NCBI GenBank assembly: GCA_964006375.1
Contig: OZ023270.1
Span: forward strand, 78,488,891 to 78,552,890
DNA: 64,000 nucleotides
Direction of reading: 5' to 3'
From: Tillus elongatus
Taxonomy: Eukaryota; Arthropoda; Insecta; Coleoptera; Cleridae
Shown piece by piece: positions 15,102 to 28,417 of this stretch (positions within the stretch are counted from its first letter, which is position 1; every line of letters begins with the position of its first letter). A program made the translations under genes and the position numbers. The notes under the pieces were generated by a model. That model was not told where the DNA came from. It saw only the letters and a program-made list of their open reading frames with translations, and did no database searches.

Positions 15102-17025
15102 CAGGGTGGCGCATTGAAAACGATACAGACCGATTTACGTCCAGAGAAATTTTTTTAAAGAAACGCTGAAACACGTCAAATTTAATATTGGGGGGGGGAC
15201 ATGTTTTGACATAAAACTCAATTTTGTCACATAAATCCCTTAAGGGTGGTGATAACAACCATTATATTTTAAATAGGAAACATGAGTCGAGTGTTACACC
15301 ATTTGAAAGCTCTTTCTTTTCTGAATTCAGCACACTAATTTTTGTGGAAGTTTTATCAACTCGTTTTAAAATTATTAAAAATTATTCACAGTTGGGGTTG
15401 CAAGAACGTATTTCATTCATTGTGATAAGAAATGCACTAGTTAGTCAATTTTCCGTTAAAAAAAAACTAAAAAACAAAACCAAACGTTCAAAAATCTTTA
15501 TTCAGTTAAGTAAGTGTTCAAATTATTGACCACCAGCTTCCATACAAAAGTACAAATTTTGTTCAAATAAAGCTCTGACATTCTGGAGCATTTGTGGAGA
15601 TATTAGACGGCATTTTTCAACAATGCGTCGTCGTAATTTTTCCAGAGATTTCGGTTCTGTTGCGTAAATTCTACTCTTTAAATGGTCCCATAGAAAGTAG
15701 TCTAAAGGAGTTACATCCGGTGATCCAGGGGGCCACTTAATAGCACTTCTACGCCCAGTGCGTTGTCCTGGAAACTCTCTGTTCAAAAACTCCCTAACAC
15801 GTTGTGAAAATGCGGAGGAGCTCCATCTTGTTGAAACACTAATTTATTTTCTTGATAGCGATCATCATTTTCAACAATTTAATTAGTAGTGGGTAAACGA
15901 TATCTTCTAGTAACTCCAAATACGTTTCGCCACTCAAATTGCCATCAAGAAAAATTGGTCCTATTAAACGGTCTTTAAAAATGCCAGTCCAGACATTCAA
16001 TTTCTGTAGAGTTTTAGTGTGGACTTCGTGAAAACTTATTGGATTATTGTCTGCTCAATAACTACAATTATGACGATTGACTGTAGAGTTTAATAAAAAC
16101 GTACTCGTCTGAAAAACAGATTCTGAACAGAAAGTTCCCGTTATCAGCTATTCGTGCAGTTATAATTTCACAAAACTCCAGCCGCCGATCAAAATCATCT
16201 TCATTCAGTTGTTGTACAAGATGAATTTTATAGGGGTGAAATTTATGATGCTTCAATATTCGCTGAATAGTTCTTCTTTTGATGTTTGAAACAGTGGCCA
16301 ATTTTCTCGTGCTCAAAGTTGGGTCTGCAACAATTTTTCCAAAAACTTTAATATAGGTAGTCTCATTTCTAACCGGAAATTCACGTTCAGGATCCCGTTT
16401 TTTGTTGGCTACTGAACCACTTTGTCGAAACTTTGCAACTAACTCCAAAATGTATTTTCTGTTAACACGTGTGTTCGGATGTCGTTCATTAAACAAATTT
16501 GCGGTACGGTTGGCAGTCATCGTTTTTGACAAAAGAGTAATTATTTCAACTCTTTCTTCTACAAAATACACCATTGTGAAATTTATTTTCGGTAGTACTA
16601 TCAAGTATCAAACTGAAATAATCAACCGCATTTCTCTCATTCCGATAAGAAATGTTCTGATAGTCAATTTTTTGTTTACAAACCAACAAAACATTGACTA
16701 TCATCACATTTCTTATCGGAATGAGTGAAATGCGTTTTTGCAGCTTCAACTGTGAATAATTTTTTAACGAGTCGATAAAACTTCCAAAAAAATAGTGTGC
16801 TGAATTCAGAAAAGAAAGAGCTTTCAAATGATGTAATACTCGACCCATGTCCCCTATTTAAAATATAAGGGTTGTTATCACCACCCTTAAGGGGCTATTG
16901 TGACAAAGTTGAGTTTAATGTCAAAACATGTCCCCCTCAATATTAAAATTGACGTGTTTCAGCGTTTCTTAAAAAAAAATTCTCTGGACGCAAATCGGTC
17001 TGTTTCGTTTTCAATGCGTCACCCT
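15102..17025 (-). mobile_element. Mariner-like transposon, copy 1, broken
   Basis: Terminal inverted repeats start CAGGGTGGCGCATTGAAAAC and are long (over 150 bp, including the sequence around TTAAGGGTGGTGATAACAAC). They flank a minus-strand transposase of the IS630-Tc1-mariner superfamily (about 16,574-15,523). The N-terminal helix-turn-helix part reads VEERVEIITLL, the linker has QLNEDDFDRRLEFCE, and the C-terminal part has SPDVTPLDYFLWDHLKSRI. The frame is broken between about 16,067 and 15,787, where the middle catalytic Asp should be. The ends abut TA dinucleotides, as expected for mariner. A sister copy is at 28,418. Confidence 0.9.
15523..16574 (-). pseudogene. Mariner-like transposase pseudogene, copy 1
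   Basis: The DDE/D transposase would cut and join at TA. The first catalytic Asp survives in CFSDEYVF. The frame is lost after about 178 codons and regained at 15,786 for the last 87 codons (from ...NREFPGQRTGRR to the C-terminus). At least one frameshift and lost sequence separate them. It compares closely with copy 2 at 28,804-29,880. Confidence 0.85.
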
Positions 17026-17515
17026 ATATATATTTGCAAATCTCCAGGTAAGTATGAAATCTCAAGGTATTTATTATTTATATAGTGTTCAATCATGTTA
17101 ACTTCCAAGTTATCGGTAAAGCTATTTACGAACGGAACCCTTTTTGCATACAAACATACTTCAAGTATCTTATCTAAATAATGAGCAACGGATTTTGGAA
17201 TTTTTGGGCGCCTCTGGTGTAAATGATTTGAATACTAAACACAAAAACCTACATATGAAATCATGAGAAAGAGATTTAAGATAAATCCTGAGTTAGATGG
17301 ATATTCGTGTTAGATAGTCTTGATTTAAGATCTTCTAAGTTGGTGCTACTGGTTTTAGAAGGAGACTAAGAGCTCTTTTTGACGTCGGCCACAATATATT
17401 GACTAAGATATCAGGTTACACACCGGGTATTTGTCCCCTATTAGCGTTGATTTTACAATGTGTAGAGTTAGTTAAAAGGACCGATTCTCAAACATTATTA
17501 ACATGAAAGAATTCT

Positions 17516-18514
17516 CTGCATAGCAAGTGTGTTGTGGTAATGCGTTTTTATATAAATGATGCTTTGCTTGTAACAAAATGTCCGTTTTGTTTTAATAAAA
17601 CATAATTTCGCTTCCGTAACACAACTCTGACAATTCTCTTAATTGGCATTTTTAATAAATACATATTCCGTGTGTGTGTTTTGTTTCTTTAACATCGGCC
17701 TATTTCCGCGACTATGGCCAATCACCGACGCCAGGGAGCAGTTTCACCTCACTATCCTGGAAATGTTGCCGAACCCCTGCCTTTCTGTAAGGAGGGTAGG
17801 GATCTTTAACGTGCCCAACACCGCATGGACACGGGTCAGACGGCTTTACGCCCCCTCCAAAGGGAGGAACGTGCAGACATTCAACTTGCTCAAATACAAT
17901 GCCAGAACCTCGTTTGATGTTAATTTTGCAGTTTGTACTGAAAAAGTGAAAGGAGTATCCTGCGATCGAACCCAGTACCCTTCGGTTCAGAGGCACACGT
18001 TCCCACCCCTGAACCACCGAGGTTCTAATACATATTCTAAAAACACCTGTGTAAAACGGAAAAGCCGTATAAAATATATTTTTAATCATAAGGAATTTTA
18101 TAAAGCAAAGATCGGAATTTTAGCGAATTTTCTTAGAAAAAATTCACTAATGGCGAGATCCTGACTCTTGAAATTTAGAAAAATTACACACCGAGAACTC
18201 AAAAAATAATGGTCCGATTTTGATACAATTGGGCACGTACCTTCCTTTTGTAAGCCGATTGGGTAAGTTCGTTAGCCAGAAAAATCGAATTAGGTTTTCT
18301 GTGAAAATTGGTCGTTCTCTTTCGGGAAAAAAATGTATCTCAAAACATAGAAAAGCTCTGGTTACCAAATTTGGCACATAAGTTTACGATATTAAAGGAA
18401 AACTATACACCAAAATTTATATTTCTATATTACAAGAAAAAAAGTTATAAATTTTTTTTGTACCAGATCATTTCTATGAAAATTCACTACCATAACGCAC
18501 TTGCTGCGTCCAGA
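17516..18514. mobile_element. Non-autonomous DNA transposon, GGACGCAGCAAGTGCG family, with nested SINE
   Basis: A degenerate left terminus (GCATAGCAAGTGTGTTGTGG) and a good right terminus (ATAACGCACTTGCTGCGTCC, ending at 18,514) bound about 1 kb. The right half contains the family's TTAGYGAATTTT palindrome (18,118-18,152), the GAGATCCTGACTCTTGAA flank, the GATAACTC-like unit and the ACTATACACCAAAATTTA block. Here the (TA)n tract is almost absent. A SINE inserted in the left half at 17,669-18,026. Confidence 0.7.
17658..18037 (-). mobile_element. tRNA-derived SINE, copy 1, with 11-bp target-site duplication
   Basis: On the minus strand the element starts with a tRNA-like head (CCGAGGTGGTTCAGGGGTGG, then CGAACCGAAGGGTAC). 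A conserved central region follows (CGTTCCTCCCTTTGGAGGGG, GGGCACGTTAAAGATCCC), and it ends in a CA-rich tail. AATACATATTC flanks it at 17,658-17,668 and 18,027-18,037, a target-site duplication made by LINE-type integration. Sister copies are at 20,660 and 21,941. Confidence 0.85.
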
Positions 18515-18773
18515 CTTTTATCACTTAGAATACGCCGGTAAAAATATAGACATTGCCGAATATTCGTTCTTAAAAAATTTCACCAACGTGGTGAGTTAAA
18601 GAAGGAAATCAACACTTCTAGAACTAAACAGACACCAATTTTACAGCATATATAAATTGGTCCACCGGCCAGGTAAAATGAGTTCCGGATATGAGTTCAG
18701 AATTGAAAACCGCCATACCTACCGTTTATTTTGATAAATCCCTGTTTGGTTTTGCTTAGAAATATAAGATTTA

Positions 18774-19592
<819 letters not shown>

Positions 19593-19961
19593 CAGAAAAA
19601 ACGACTTTAAAACGTTATACAATAATTGTGATATAAATGTAATAACCACCATTATAATGTTCACGGAACCACGGAAGATTCAAAACTCACCTAAACCGCA
19701 TTGGTGTAGAACCAACACCATATTGTAATTGCGATGGGATTTTAATTTGTGATTTGGAGCATATTTTGTTTTCTTGTAACTTGTACGAAAGTCAACGAAA
19801 CACACAACTCTAAATATTGAAACAGACTCTTACTGAAATACACTATCCCTTAAACTTAAACTACCTTTTCAACTTAAAAGTTTATCCACTTACCAAATGA
19901 TTTTTGATTTTAATGTAAGTTCCACAACTGAATATTTGTTTCTGAAATTTAGGATTTCAGG

Positions 19962-20645
19962 AAAACTCTGCTCCCAGGTGCTCTGTACCGACCTCCTAGT
20001 GCAGATGTGGTAAATTTTATTGAAGCCTTGGACAACATACTTTCTCGTATTTGCAACCAGTGTGGCAATATTGTGTGTACTGGAAATTACAATGTTAACC
20101 TTTTGTACTGGCCAAATTCAGTAAGCACTTGTTTGGAGACATTTTGCTTGAAACAAATCATTGATGAACCAACGAGGGTGTCGGGCACATCGAGCACTCT
20201 TAACCACATGTTTGTGACGGATTCTTTCAGCATTCTGTAATATGGTACCATTAATGGAGATCATATATACGACCATAAAATTCTCTTCTGTGACGCTGCG
20301 TCTTTCAAGATCAAGGCTGAGCCAAGGGTTAAAAACTTTCTGAAGTTTGAAAATGTTAACTACTAGAACTTTATTGTAGAGCTGCCTAACATTGACTGGC
20401 ACAAATTATTTATTGAGTTAGACATGGATAAAAAGATTTACATGTTTAATTCTATTATACTCTCAATACTTGAGCAACAGGTGTCGCTTGTGAAAGGCCG
20501 GGTTACAAAACCAAAAGCAGAATAGTTAGCCCACGATTTTAAAACGATGATGAAAGATAGGGACGAGACTTGGCGGTGGTACAAGAAAACTATGTATTCT
20601 TGTGACTGGAACAGGTATAAACAGTTACGAAATTTAACAGTAAGA
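19962..20645 (+). mobile_element. LINE endonuclease (AP-type) fragment
   Basis: A region starting ALYRPPSADVVNFIEALDNI and including GNIVCTGNYNVNLL and EPTRVSGTSSTLNHMFVTD. This is the layout of the apurinic-type endonuclease domain of CR1/Jockey-class LINEs: the Tyr-Arg-Pro-Pro motif, the catalytic Gly-Asp-Phe-Asn box (here Gly-Asn-Tyr-Asn, so the Asp is lost) and the Ser-x-x-Asp-His region (Asp lost, Asn-His). The frame breaks at 20,240 and continues raggedly. Inactive, without an adjoining reverse transcriptase. A SINE follows directly. Confidence 0.8.
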
Positions 20646-20659
20646 ACTGTAAGAAGGAA

Positions 20660-21000
20660 GCCTCGGCGGTCCAGGGGTAAAAACGTGTGCCTCTGAATCG
20701 AAGGGCACTGAGTTCGATTCCCAGGGTTTCCCTTTCACTTTTTTAGTACAAACTGTAATAAATTAAGATCAACCGAGGTTGTGGCATTGTATTTGAGCAA
20801 ATTGAATGTCTGCACGTTCCGCCTTTCGGAGGGGACGTAAATCCGCCGGTTCCGTTTCCATGCGATGCTGGGCACGTTAAATATACCTACTCTTCTTACA
20901 GAAAGGCAGGAGTTTGGCAAAATTTCCAGGATAGTAAGGTAAAACTGGTCCCTGGTGTCGGTGATTGGCCATAGTCGCGGAAATAGGCCGAAGTTAAGGT
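20660..21000 (+). mobile_element. tRNA-derived SINE, copy 2
   Basis: Plus-strand copy of the SINE family. The head GCCTCGGCGGTCCAGGGGTA includes an A-box-like region, and GAGTTCGATTCCCAGG is a clear B box. The central core (CACGTTCCGCCTTTCGGAGG) and the end (GTCGCGGAAATAGGCCG) match copies 1 and 3. I could not find a clear target-site duplication. Confidence 0.8.
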
Positions 21001-21860
<860 letters not shown>

Positions 21861-21926
21861 GGGTCCGGATTTTACGAGTAGCAGATGTAACGAACTTCTC
21901 ATTTGACAAGCAAATTTTGATGAATT

Positions 21927-22308
21927 GAATGGACTTGTGTGTGTGTGTTGTTTCTTTAACGTCGGCCTATTTCCGCGACTAAGTCCAATTACCGACGCCA
22001 GTGAGCAGTTTCACCTCACTATCCTGGAAAATTTGCCGAACACCTGCCTTTATGTAAGAAGAGTAGGGATCTTTAACGTGCCCAACATCGCATGGACACG
22101 GGACCGACGGCTTTACGCCCCCTCCGAAGGGCGGAACGTGCAGACATTCAACTTGCTCAAACACAATGTCAGAACCTCGGTTGATGTTAATGTTACAGTT
22201 TGTACTGAAAAAGTGAAATGAGAACCCTGGAATTATACCCAGTACCCTTCGGTTCAGAGGCACATGTTCTTACCTCTGAACCACTGAGGCTCTTGAATGG
22301 ACTTGTGT
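21927..22308 (-). mobile_element. tRNA-derived SINE, copy 3, with 14-bp target-site duplication
   Basis: Minus-strand copy (21,941-22,294) with the same tRNA-like head, central core and CA-rich tail as the other two. The duplication GAATGGACTTGTGT is perfect at 21,927-21,940 and 22,295-22,308, the best boundary evidence for the family. Confidence 0.92.
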
Positions 22309-22714
22309 AAGAGACAATGCCAAAATATTTCTGATTTAACAAAACGATTTCGGTTTAATGGGGTAATTATTGCGCTGACCCGCTCACAATTTTATGGGGA
22401 TACACAGATGTGCGAAAGTAAACAAGAGGGCTTCGTCCTCCTCTGAATCTCGTTGCCTCTCTACCTAAAAATTAGACCATTCAGACACACCAGGACTAGA
22501 TGCACAAGTTTCTTGATTGAGACATGACACTCATGGGTAATAAATTTTGCTGTACACAACACAAAGGAAAAGATTTATGGGTTCTTCCACTCAGACAATG
22601 ATAAAGTCCCTCTTACCACTTAAAATCAACGTTCGCACTAATGCTGGGAATTTATCGGTTTGTGTATTCGAATATTCGTTCCGAAAGTTTCACGACTATT
22701 CAAATTATTCGGGT

Positions 22715-22832
22715 ATTCGAATATTCGTGGAGTATTCGAATATTCGTGGAGTATTCGAATATTCGTGGAGTATTCGAATATTCGAATGTTCGTCGAGTAT
22801 TCGAATATTCGCAGAGTATTCGAATATTTGCA
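22715..22832. repeat. 19-bp palindromic minisatellite
   Basis: Tandem units of GGAGTATTCGAATATTCGT, about six, with a self-complementary TATTCGAATA core. Confidence 0.9.
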
Positions 22833-23294
22833 CAGTAATAAACACTCCCCTAAGCCCATGAATGTCTCGTTATCATTTTTTAAACTTCCTCTGTTTTCCA
22901 GAAAATCAGCTATTTAATTCTTTTTCAAATAATTCCGGAAATTTTTCATTGTTTATTTTAGAAAGATTAATGACGATTATAATGTCGGTTTCATTGTGCT
23001 TATCACAACATCAGGTAGGTTTTTAGTCATACTTACGTTAATTGCAAATACATATATAAATAAATAAATAAATCTGCATCCCATGTATTTGCGTTTTAAG
23101 CTAATAATGTGCTTAGCTAGAAAAATATGGCTAATTTATAATTTATAGTAGATGGTGTACATATTGTTGAAACCAAGCAAAGAGAGACTATACAGTGCAA
23201 AGCTAACAAATTATTCATAATCACTTATATGAAGGATCTACCTTTTATCCTGCGATGAGTGCTTCTAAGAATCTTCTGGGAATCATTCGCAGCC

Positions 23295-23395
<101 letters not shown>

Positions 23396-23564
23396 GAATA
23401 TTCGAACTATTCGTATTCGATTCCCAGCTCTAGTTCGTACAACTGTACATTTGTGTAAATTTTATTTTTCTGTTTAGACCTTGTAACTTGCCCCTTATTC
23501 CGATCAGTTTTAGATCACCGCACGTTTGAAGCAGGTGAATGGAGTTTTGTTTACACAATGTCCG

Positions 23565-23989
23565 CACCCGATATTAAAAGAAAACGCCTTACCATTTAAA
23601 GGAAACTGTCGATATTAAAACAAGTAAAAACAGAAACGAAAAAAGTTATGTTTGTAGGCAGTACAGTATTGCATTGTCTATATTATCAAAACATTTTAAG
23701 TGCGAGAAATGCTATTGCCCAGGATAGTGGTTCCAACACTATTGACAACAAGAGAAAAATTCTATAAACAACCGACATGGAGAACTTGGACAAAGCATTG
23801 TTTGATTGGTTTAAATATCAGAGGCACGCAAACATTGTTATAAGTAGTCTATTTCTGCAGGAAAAAGCTGTTTTTCCTAGTAGAGAAATGGGATATGGAG
23901 AAAATTTCCAGTGTTCTACAAGTTGGATTTCTTGCTTTAAACAAAGACAATTAATCCAGGAAAAGTTTCTGGGGAAGCGAAATCTGTAA
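23565..23989 (+). pseudogene. Pogo/Tigger-type transposase N-terminal fragment
   Basis: The stretch MENLDKALFDWFKYQRHANI, followed by LQEKA and STSWISCFKQR, matches the CENP-B-like DNA-binding helix-turn-helix of Tigger/pogo transposases. Upstream, in other frames, is a Lys/Arg-rich start of the same domain (around 23,575). Only the DNA-binding part is present; the DDE core is missing. It ends at a stop at 23,987 and merges into the next LINE copy. Confidence 0.72.
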
Positions 23990-24036
23990 ATAAAAAGTCA
24001 CATCACATTCAAAATAACTTCAGAGAAATATCCTCT

Positions 24037-25955
24037 TCAGCCACTCAAAAGCCCTGTTTCTCTAAGTCCTGTGACAACTCGAGACTTGCAAAAGTCAAAG
24101 CTCACTAAACGCCTTTACACAATCTCAGTCAAGAAAACCATCAAGCATTTACGATGCAAGAAACCGCTATGTCCGCATTCTTTCTGAGGTAAAAAACTCG
24201 TTTAATAACCACATCAAAAACAAAGTCTTTTCAAGCTCCAACGGCAACAAACCCTTCTGGACTCTTGCTAAATCTATTGGGAATAATTTCTGGGAACCTC
24301 TTGTTTCAGGGGATGAAAATGTTTCTACCACCATGGGCAAAGCTGAACTTTTGCCTCGTTGTTCGCCGGCAATTCTACTCTCAACCCACCTCTAAATGTT
24401 TAACCACCGACAGTCCCCAATGTCGCGCATAAAATGACAGATATCATTTTCAAGACTAAAAAGGTACAAAAGTAGATCTCTTCTTTTAATACCAGGAAAG
24501 CCTCTGGCCTTGACGAGATCCCAGCAATTGTTATCAAAAAATGCGCACCAGAACTTGCTCCTGTCCTCACTCGTCTCTTTCAGACATCTTACAATAGAGG
24601 CATATTCCCTAGTAACTGGAAAACTGTTGGAGTACAACCCGTCCCCAAGAAAGGATCCAAAGCGCTTCCTTGCAACTACAGGCCTATTTATCTCCTCTCA
24701 GTCGTCTCTAAAGTGATGGAAAGGTATATAAACACCGAATTAGTAAAATTTCTTGAAAAACACAGTCTACCACGACAGGCAGTATGGATTCCGTCAGCGC
24801 GGATCAACTGCTGACCTCCTTTGCTTTGTTACCCATTCTTGGAACAAGTCTATGGAACTACACGGTAATCCCAGATTGTCGCTCTAGACATATCCAAAGC
24901 ATTGGACAAGGTCTGGCATGCAGCGCTGCTTAATAAATTTCCGGCCTATGGCCTACCGCCACAACTCTGTACCTGGACAGCAAAGTTCCTCTCCAACCGG
25001 AGCATTTCTGTTGTCGCGGATGTCCATTCCTCTAAACTGTATCCAATTAATGCAGGAGTCTCTCAAGGTTCAGCTTGAGCTCCTACTTTGTTTCTTTTCC
25101 ACACCAATGACCTCCTTTCTAGCACATCCAACCCAGTTCACAAGTACGCGGACGACAGCACCCTCTACTCAAAAGTAAAATATTCTAAGCCTGTCTCTTT
25201 AGCCCAATTAGATGAGGATTGCAGACTTATGGAGGATTCTCTCTCTGTGGATCTCCAAAAAATATTAGACTGCGAAGAAGATATCATGTACAATTCAACT
25301 CCGCCAAATCTCAGTCTTGATTTCTATCTTATAAGAGATACACCAGCCCTAGACACATCACAATAAACAACCAAGTTATTGAAAGTAATTAGTCCTTTTC
25401 ACTTGTTGACATTTCTGTGGATCGAAATCTCAATTGGCACCAGCATGTCAGATCAATTGCAAAAGCGGCTGCTAAAAAATTAGGTTTCCTCTTCCGGGCT
25501 CGCAAATACTCATCACCAGCTAATCTCTATATCTTACATACTTCACAAATAAGGCCAAACCTCGAATACTGCTCCCACATCTGGGGTGCCGCTGCCGCTT
25601 CTACACTCGCTATCCTGGACACCATTCAGAAGAGAGCTATACGTCTCATCCGTGACCCTACCCTCACCCATCACCCTTCCATAGTTCATCCATCTGCTGC
25701 CCCCAACAGATCTACCAGGGGATCAGAGCGAATGCACCCTTTTACTGTCCAGGTCACCAGACATGGAACATCTTGTTATGCCCGCTCTTTTGTCCAGAGG
25801 ACTTCCAAGTTGTTTAATTCCTTGCCGGCACATGTTTTTCCTTCTCCTCCGAACCTCCAAACTTTCAACTCCAGAATTAACAAGTTGCCTATTTCCTCCT
25901 TGTCGACACCTACAGTACGATAGTATATAGGCTGTAAGCCCTCGTGGTGTGTTGT
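24037..25955 (+). mobile_element. Jockey-like LINE, copy C, heavily broken
   Basis: Third copy of the family at 6,165 and 12,275. It starts at the same internal point (CAGCCACTCAAAAGCCCTG) and ends with the same GGTGTGTTGTTGAAAT tail. The reverse transcriptase is split into at least three frames (24,480-24,716; 24,918-25,366; 25,417-25,923). The fingers region, YADD (as KYADDSTLYS) and the C-terminal WGAAAASTLAILDTIQKRAI block can be read. Stops and small deletions are scattered throughout. The last 168 codons are the longest intact piece. Confidence 0.9.
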
Positions 25956-26504
25956 TGAAATATTTAAAAAAAGACTATAGAAGAAAGTTTGGGATATCTT
26001 ACAATTAAGTTAAGCAATTCTGCAGAACCATAAAACCGCACGACAAAATAAATTTTTGATCTAATATACGAAAATAAGAACAGACAATTTTATTCCATAC
26101 ACAAGCTAATATTATTGTTATGCAAGAAGCAACAGCAACTCACGAAGACATCAGCGAGGTGGACCTGTTATTCTGAAGATAAATGGGTGCACTCCGAGAT
26201 ATCTTGTAGGTCGGGTGGTCGTGCTACTAGTTCTGCTGTCTTCTAGTAGCTCCGGCACTTTAGATTAACCGCTATTTTTTTGATAATAATCCAACGTGCT
26301 GGTCACCGTGTCCCTGTTTATATAAATAAATAGGATTGTATGCAGATGAACTCTGCTTATCTATTTGTCTAGTGGGATTATATAGTAATGAGTGATATTT
26401 CATGCATTCACAACAATGTCTTTAGTATGTATGCTGTAAGATGCTGGGAATATTGTTTATGGTTTTAAATGAGTGCGATATGACAGCAAATTCTTAGCTT
26501 TTAG
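25956..26504. other. No gene recognised
   Basis: Non-coding DNA with no recognisable repeat. Confidence 0.5.
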
Positions 26505-26762
<258 letters not shown>

Positions 26763-27273
26763 AAACTGGATGGGAATGAATTGCTATCTCCCTTATTATT
26801 AGAGATAAGGAGACGGTTAAATTAGCAATGTTTTGTAGAATTTCACGCTCGCTCCAAATATGACTTCTATTTTGCCCTGCCTCCTTTCGTTTTCGAGTTA
26901 TTTTGAAAAAAACAAAATTTGTCGATTTGTTTTCTTTAATATCTAAATAGGCGTTGATCTGACATGTCAACGACTTGCACATTATCAGGACACTTTCTAG
27001 AGAGTAATCTTTTTGTGCTATTCCCAACTTTGAATTGTCATTTGTTTTTGAGCTACATGTATCAACGTTTGTTTTCATTATGGCAACCATATTGGATTTT
27101 TTGCTCATGTCATAGCCTGTGAAAAGAGCTTTCCAATGATGTACAACATGCTTCAGAAATCTTGTAACTGCACTGACAATTTTGAGAAAAACCGTGTTGA
27201 GGATAGTATACTACAATGTCCGAAATATCACCATACAAGGTTAGTTCATGATTTTCCCGACAGCCTCACTACA

Positions 27274-28225
27274 ATCATAAAGACCGACAGTATATGGTTG
27301 AATAAAAAGTTTCTTGCATAAAAAACATTTATTCTAATAAGTACACTTGGAGAACCCAGATCACCACAACACATCTTTTTAAAGACCTTAAAACATTTTT
27401 CATAGGTTTCAGATTTTCTGTGTCAATGTGGTTGTTATTACACCAAATATCTTTTGCCACGCATGACTTGTCCACTCTACTATATCTCAACTATGCCAGA
27501 TGTTCACGAAACCTAGTCTCAATGGTTCTCTTAGTCCACCCAACGTATTTAACATTACAATATTTACAACCTATTACAACTTACGAGTTTCCTTCCTGTG
27601 GACATCAAATTCAATAGAGGCATATTCCCTAGTAACTGGAAAACTGCTGTAGTAAAACCCGTTCCCAAGAAACGATCCGAAGCGCTTCCAAGCAACTACA
27701 GGCCTACTTCTCTCCCTTCAGTCATCTCTAAAGTGATGGAAAGGTATATAAACACCGAATGACTAAAATTTCTTGAAAAATACAATCTAATCCACGACAT
27801 CAGTATGGATTCCGTCACGCGGATCAACAGCTGACCTCCTTTGCTTTGTCACCCATTCTTGGAACAAGTCTATGGAACTACACGGTGAATCCCAGATTGT
27901 CGCTGTAGACATATCCTCTCTACAATCATAAAGACGGACAGTATATGGTTGAATAAAAAGTTTAGTTTCTTGCATACAGAAAATTTATTCAAACAGATAA
28001 GTACACTTGGAGAACCCAGATCACCACAACACATCTTTTTAAAGACCTTAAAACATTTTACAAATATCTTTTGCCACGCATGACTTGTCTACACTACCGT
28101 ATCTCAACTGTGCCAGATGTTCAATGGTCTTCTTAGTCCACTGAACGTATTTAAGATTACAATCTTTACAATATATTACAACCTACGAGTTTTCTTCCTG
28201 TGGACATCAAATTCAAGAGAGTCAT
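27274..28225 (-). mobile_element. Penelope-like GIY-YIG fragment, duplicated around a LINE scrap
   Basis: Minus-strand reading of 27,600-27,420 gives the GIY-YIG endonuclease motif region (CNVKYVGWTKRTIETRFREH) found in Penelope-like retroelements, and 27,420-27,274 gives its C-terminal tail. A second copy of both parts lies at 28,222-27,920. Between them (27,605-27,917, plus strand) is a piece of the Jockey-like LINE (TAGAGGCATATTCC through GGAACAAGTCTATGGAACTA). The frames are broken. An inverted copy of the fragment's start (TCAAGAGAGTCA) lies at 28,258-28,290. Confidence 0.75.
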
Positions 28226-28417
28226 TATTTTAAATAACTGGTACATGTAGAAAAGGAATAATAATATTGACTCTCTTGAATTCGATGTTTACAGGAAGAA
28301 AACTACCACTTTAAGCTACATTCCAAACTACTCACATCGTACGTTTACACAAAAAAAGGCCGGTTTAAATTTCTTAGTGAATAGATTAATAAAATTTCCC
28401 TTAAGTGAAAATAGATA

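Noticed and set aside
17643..18164. 173-codon ORF across the SINE copy
   Set aside because: It is a read-through of a tRNA-derived SINE; similar frames occur in the sister copies only because the sequence is shared.
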